Shown piece after piece: positions 4,950-6,918 of a stretch of DNA of 6,918 nt; the stretch's first letter is position 1; every line of letters starts with the position of its first letter. Origin of the DNA: Clostridiales bacterium (GTDB lineage: Bacteria > Bacillota > Clostridia > Lachnospirales > Lachnospiraceae); the NCBI GenBank assembly GCA_029267975.1, contig JAJUHH010000157.1, positions 1 to 6,918 on the forward strand, written 5' to 3'. Position numbers and translations under genes: made by a program. The notes below the pieces were generated by a model. It was not told the DNA's origin. It worked only from the letters and a program-made list of their open reading frames with translations, and searched no databases.

Positions 4950-6680
4950 CTATTCCATCATCAAACTCATAACTCCCACATTTTTCAGGGTCAGCATAGG
5001 CTTGCAGGCAGCAAAGTTGATATTATGACCCAGCGGACAGATCTTAAGCAGATAATAGTCGTCGTAGGGAACCTTAAATTCAAAGCAGCCACAGCAGCTT
5101 AATTTGGTCCGCTCCAGAAGCTTCTTGCCATCGCCGCAAACCTTGTATAAGAGGACTTCCCAATCATGATTATTGCAGCACTTGCAGCCCCAGATGCATC
5201 CGAAGATGACACCGGGTTCAATCAGGCATTCCTTCTTACATTCCTCTTCTTCTGGCTCGCAGGGAAGCGGAATAGGAATCGGGATCGGTTCAATAATTAA
5301 GGTTTTCTCTCCTTCCGGACATGGAGGACAGGTAGGTGCAGGCTGTGGTGCCGGCATAGGCATAGGCTGCGGTACCGGCCTCGGTGCGGGTTGTGGTGCC
5401 GGTGCAGGCCTTACTGCGGGCGCTGGCTGCGGCATGGGTATAGGCTGCGGTACCGGCCTTGGTGCGGGTTGTGGTGCCGGTGCAGGTCTTACTGCGGGCG
5501 TAGGCTGTGGCGCAGGGCTAGGCTGTGGTGACGGCCTTGGTGCAGGTTGTGGTGCCGGCGCTGGTGCAGGTGCTGGCTGCGGCATGGGTCTGGGAGCAGG
5601 AGCAGGCATTGGTGCAGGTGCCGGCGCTGGTGCAGGTGCCGGCTCAACTTCCGCTGCTTCCTCACATACCACACCACCGACAAAGGTACGCCGGTGAAAC
5701 TCAAAACCACTGCTTGCACTTACTGCCAGTCCTCCAAGCGCCGCATTACCATAGACGGTTCCTCCCGTCTGGTGTGCATGATACATTGCCTGAGGTGCTA
5801 AAATACTTCCCCAGATTGCTGCAGGGACCTCCATGAAAATGTTTCTTGCATCTTCAAAAACATATAAGGTACGGGTTGCCATACCTTCATTGCCCCATAA
5901 GCCATATTGAATATGCGCATTATCACCGGTTCTTAAGACGACAATAGCAAGGCTGCCCTGGGGTACATCCAAATGAAGCTCTTTATTTAGTATGCCACCC
6001 GGACGTGCATCAACCACAAACACGTTCTGCCTGGGATCATTTCCGCGTAAAATCCACTGGTGGTACTGTTCTGTTACTGTACCATTGGGCGACAATCCGA
6101 CGATACAGTCATGGAAATTGCTGATACTCTCCTGGGCATCTTCAAAGAAGCGCCCTACATCTGCATTGATCCTGCTTGCAGGGATATATCTGGGAGTATC
6201 ATAGCTGGAGATCACATAGTGGTCTCCCCGATCACTGACCCTCCAGTATCTGCTGCCATTTGCTGACTGATATAGTTCCGTTAAAGTTTGAACCTGATCA
6301 TTGGTACCATCCTTACCGATTAAATAGGTGCTTCCGTTTGCAGCACGGAAATTACCGCCAACTACCACATGGCCTGCAACTACCAAGGGTCCCTGCATGG
6401 CCACATTTCCTCCTACCAAGAAGCGTACCATCTCCGGGTCATAGTCCGTACCGGCCAGGTTTGGACCTGTACCAAGGCTGATACTTAACCCACGCGGGCT
6501 GACAAAGTCTCCGCCGATCGCCATAGCACCCTGTGTATCTACGATGTTGTTTGCAGTGCCAAAAATGATAGCAGAAAAGTGGGAGGCGGTTCCAAAAGGT
6601 TGACCCACTACATCATACCAGTTAATATCCGTGTAGGGGACTCCATCGTAGGAAGCCGTCTCATCATTGAAGTTATACAT
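4950..6680 (-). CDS. Choice-of-anchor A (CAA) domain protein with Pro/Ala linker and cysteine-rich C-terminal module
   Basis: This is a three-part protein of 576 residues. Residues about 22-336 form a choice-of-anchor A domain (collagen-binding-like, TIGR04215 type). Its marks are ASHFSAIIFG (32-41), DTQGAMAIGGDF (48-59), FLVGGNVAMQGPLVVAGHV (87-105), NVFVV (219-223), GSILAPQA (291-298) and the closing FEFHRRTFVGG (326-336). Residues 347-449 are almost entirely Pro, Ala, Gln and Arg and contain a 26-residue tandem repeat. Residues 451-576 hold 15 cysteines, including a CKCC cluster (499-502) and CCGC (529-532). A segment near 507-571 resembles a Cna-B/prealbumin-like beta-sandwich (WEVLLYK, TKLSCCGCFEFKVPYDDYYL). 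CAA proteins are normally secreted and attached to the cell surface, but here I see no signal peptide, LPXTG, PEP-CTERM or membrane segment. The ATG at 6680 is chosen because GGAGGT lies four bases upstream; an in-frame GTG at 6707 and an ATG at 6692 are alternatives, and neither adds a signal peptide. The ligand and location are unknown. A disulfide-linked or spore-surface location is inference. Confidence 0.85.
   Translation of the reverse strand: MYNFNDETASYDGVPYTDINWYDVVGQPFGTASHFSAIIFGTANNIVDTQGAMAIGGDFVSPRGLSISLGTGPNLAGTDYDPEMVRFLVGGNVAMQGPLVVAGHVVVGGNFRAANGSTYLIGKDGTNDQVQTLTELYQSANGSRYWRVSDRGDHYVISSYDTPRYIPASRINADVGRFFEDAQESISNFHDCIVGLSPNGTVTEQYHQWILRGNDPRQNVFVVDARPGGILNKELHLDVPQGSLAIVVLRTGDNAHIQYGLWGNEGMATRTLYVFEDARNIFMEVPAAIWGSILAPQAMYHAHQTGGTVYGNAALGGLAVSASSGFEFHRRTFVGGVVCEEAAEVEPAPAPAPAPAPMPAPAPRPMPQPAPAPAPAPQPAPRPSPQPSPAPQPTPAVRPAPAPQPAPRPVPQPIPMPQPAPAVRPAPAPQPAPRPVPQPMPMPAPQPAPTCPPCPEGEKTLIIEPIPIPIPLPCEPEEEECKKECLIEPGVIFGCIWGCKCCNNHDWEVLLYKVCGDGKKLLERTKLSCCGCFEFKVPYDDYYLLKICPLGHNINFAACKPMLTLKNVGVMSLMME
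4953..5330 (-). other. Cysteine-rich C-terminal module of the CAA protein
   Basis: This segment encodes residues 451-576 (numbered from the ATG at 6680). Cysteines fall at 451, 454, 474, 481, 485, 495, 499, 501, 502, 515, 529, 530, 532, 548 and 559. Before them lies a short Ile-Pro run (IEPIPIPIPLP), and an acidic EPEEEE stretch (475-480) follows C474. The last 70 residues alternate hydrophobic and polar residues like a beta-sandwich. The cysteine density suggests disulfide cross-linking or metal binding. I do not recognise it as a named family. Confidence 0.5.
5334..5642 (-). repeat. Low-complexity Pro/Ala-rich linker with a 78-bp tandem repeat (5343-5498)
   Basis: The DNA is built of GGTGCAGGTGCC-like steps on the + strand, encoding PAPAP/QPAPRP units. 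Within it, 5421-5498 and 5343-5420 are adjacent 78-base copies with only scattered differences. They encode 26-residue units (PAVRPAPAPQPAPRPVPQP plus a variable end) that match at 22 of 26 positions. The period is a multiple of three, so copy number can change without a frameshift. The result is an extended, rigid spacer between the CAA domain and the cysteine-rich module. Confidence 0.85.
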
Positions 6681-6684
6681 ATTT

Positions 6685-6690
6685 ACCTCC
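6685..6690 (-). promoter_or_regulatory. Strong ribosome binding site that sets the CAA gene start
   Basis: On the minus strand GGAGGT is followed by AAAT and then the ATG at 6680-6678. It overlaps an upstream in-frame ATG (6692-6690), so that codon is unlikely to be the main start. Neither it nor the GTG at 6707 has a comparable site upstream. Confidence 0.7.
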
Positions 6691-6711
6691 ATCGCGCGAT
6701 TATGCACTGTT

Positions 6712-6738
6712 ACTGTAATCCATTATCTCAATTACAGT
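6712..6738. promoter_or_regulatory. Inverted repeat upstream of the CAA gene
   Basis: ACTGTAAT (6712-6719) and ATTACAGT (6731-6738) are perfect 8-base complements with an 11-base spacer. In the CAA transcript they could form a leader hairpin about 30 to 60 bases before the start; as DNA they could bind a dimeric regulator. The second arm overlaps by one base a weak minus-strand promoter candidate (ATGACA at 6761-6766, 17-base spacer, AATAAA at 6738-6743). I found no convincing SigE, SigG or SigK promoter by eye. Confidence 0.35.
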
Positions 6739-6809
6739 TTATTCAACTTCCATTTATTCGTGTCATCTCTTTCCTGCAATTACCTAATTCTTCTGGGTGC
6801 TTGGTTGGG

Positions 6810-6839
6810 TTTACATAAACCCTCATATAGTGATAAAAT
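6810..6839 (+). promoter_or_regulatory. Promoter for the rightward gene at the window edge, overlapped by a dyad
   Basis: TTTACA (6810-6815), an 18-base spacer and TAAAAT (6834-6839) form a SigA-type promoter with one mismatch in each hexamer. The -35 lies inside GGGTTTACATAAACCC (6807-6822), an inverted repeat with perfect 7-base arms. That is the usual place for a repressor to block RNA polymerase. The gene start follows about 64 bases after the -10. Confidence 0.5.
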
Positions 6840-6903
6840 AAACAGTGCAAATACGCATAAAACGACGCCTTCTCACACCAACTGCACCGGAAGGAAAGTA
6901 CTT

Positions 6904-6918
6904 ATGAAGGAATTAGAA
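6904..6918 (+). CDS. Start of a rightward gene, cut by the window edge
   Basis: ATG at 6904 opens a frame reading MKELE up to the last base. AAGGA (6891-6895) is eight bases upstream, and a good promoter lies at 6810-6839. Five codons are too few to identify a product. The gene is divergent from the CAA gene and shares its 223-base upstream region. Confidence 0.45.

Noticed and set aside
5334..5642. Repeated units that could suggest a CRISPR array
   Set aside because: The repeats are low-complexity, in frame, directly adjacent and without unique spacers. They encode a proline-rich linker.
5173..5697. A 174-codon Gly/Ala/Cys-rich open frame on the + strand resembling a Gly-rich structural protein
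   Set aside because: It is the antisense reading of the Pro/Ala-rich linker of the CAA gene. Pro codons read as Gly on the other strand, and it has no ribosome binding site or family resemblance.
6681..6707. Extension of the CAA protein to a GTG start at 6707
   Set aside because: The nine added residues (MHNRAMEVN) overlap the strong GGAGGT ribosome binding site of the ATG at 6680 and add no signal peptide.

Overview
Most of this window looks like the genome of a low-to-moderate GC, endospore-forming-type Clostridia, and Lachnospiraceae is my best guess. The basis is protein-level resemblance, the ddl-murF gene pair, strong AGGAGG-type ribosome binding sites and AT-rich intergenic DNA. The placement is inference. 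No rRNA or tRNA gene, CRISPR array or transposase is visible.

Layout from left to right. Bases 1 to about 204 are GC-rich (about two thirds G+C in the 60-base blocks I counted) and encode the C-terminal part of a PfkB-family sugar kinase. Its conserved sequence stops abruptly near base 204-210. The DNA then becomes AT-rich (about one third G+C at 301-360), which suggests a chimeric join, either an assembly artefact or a recent insertion. A SigA-type promoter at 340-368 precedes a rightward peptidoglycan-precursor operon. This operon holds ddl (D-Ala-D-Ala ligase, TTG start) and murF (adds D-Ala-D-Ala to UDP-MurNAc-tripeptide). A 12-bp palindrome and a long hairpin with a short T-run follow. 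The hairpin ends immediately before the start codon of an AGCS-family alanine/glycine:cation symporter (2954-4273), and its 3' arm contains the only plausible Shine-Dalgarno of that gene.

A small GCATG-AATT-CATGC hairpin separates this rightward group from two leftward genes. The first is a DJ-1/PfpI-superfamily protein (4322-4882). The second is a large choice-of-anchor A (CAA, collagen-binding-like) protein (4950-6680) with three parts: the CAA domain, a Pro/Ala repeat linker of about 100 residues, and a C-terminal module of about 126 residues with 15 cysteines. This protein has no visible signal peptide, LPXTG motif or membrane anchor. That is the most unusual biology in the window and could fit a spore-surface or otherwise internally assembled protein. 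A divergent intergenic region (6681-6903) with several dyads leads to the first five codons of a rightward gene at the right edge.

Functional links: ddl and murF act in consecutive steps of cell-wall precursor synthesis, and the neighbouring alanine/glycine symporter could supply alanine for the D-Ala pool. The two leftward genes have no evident functional connection to that group.
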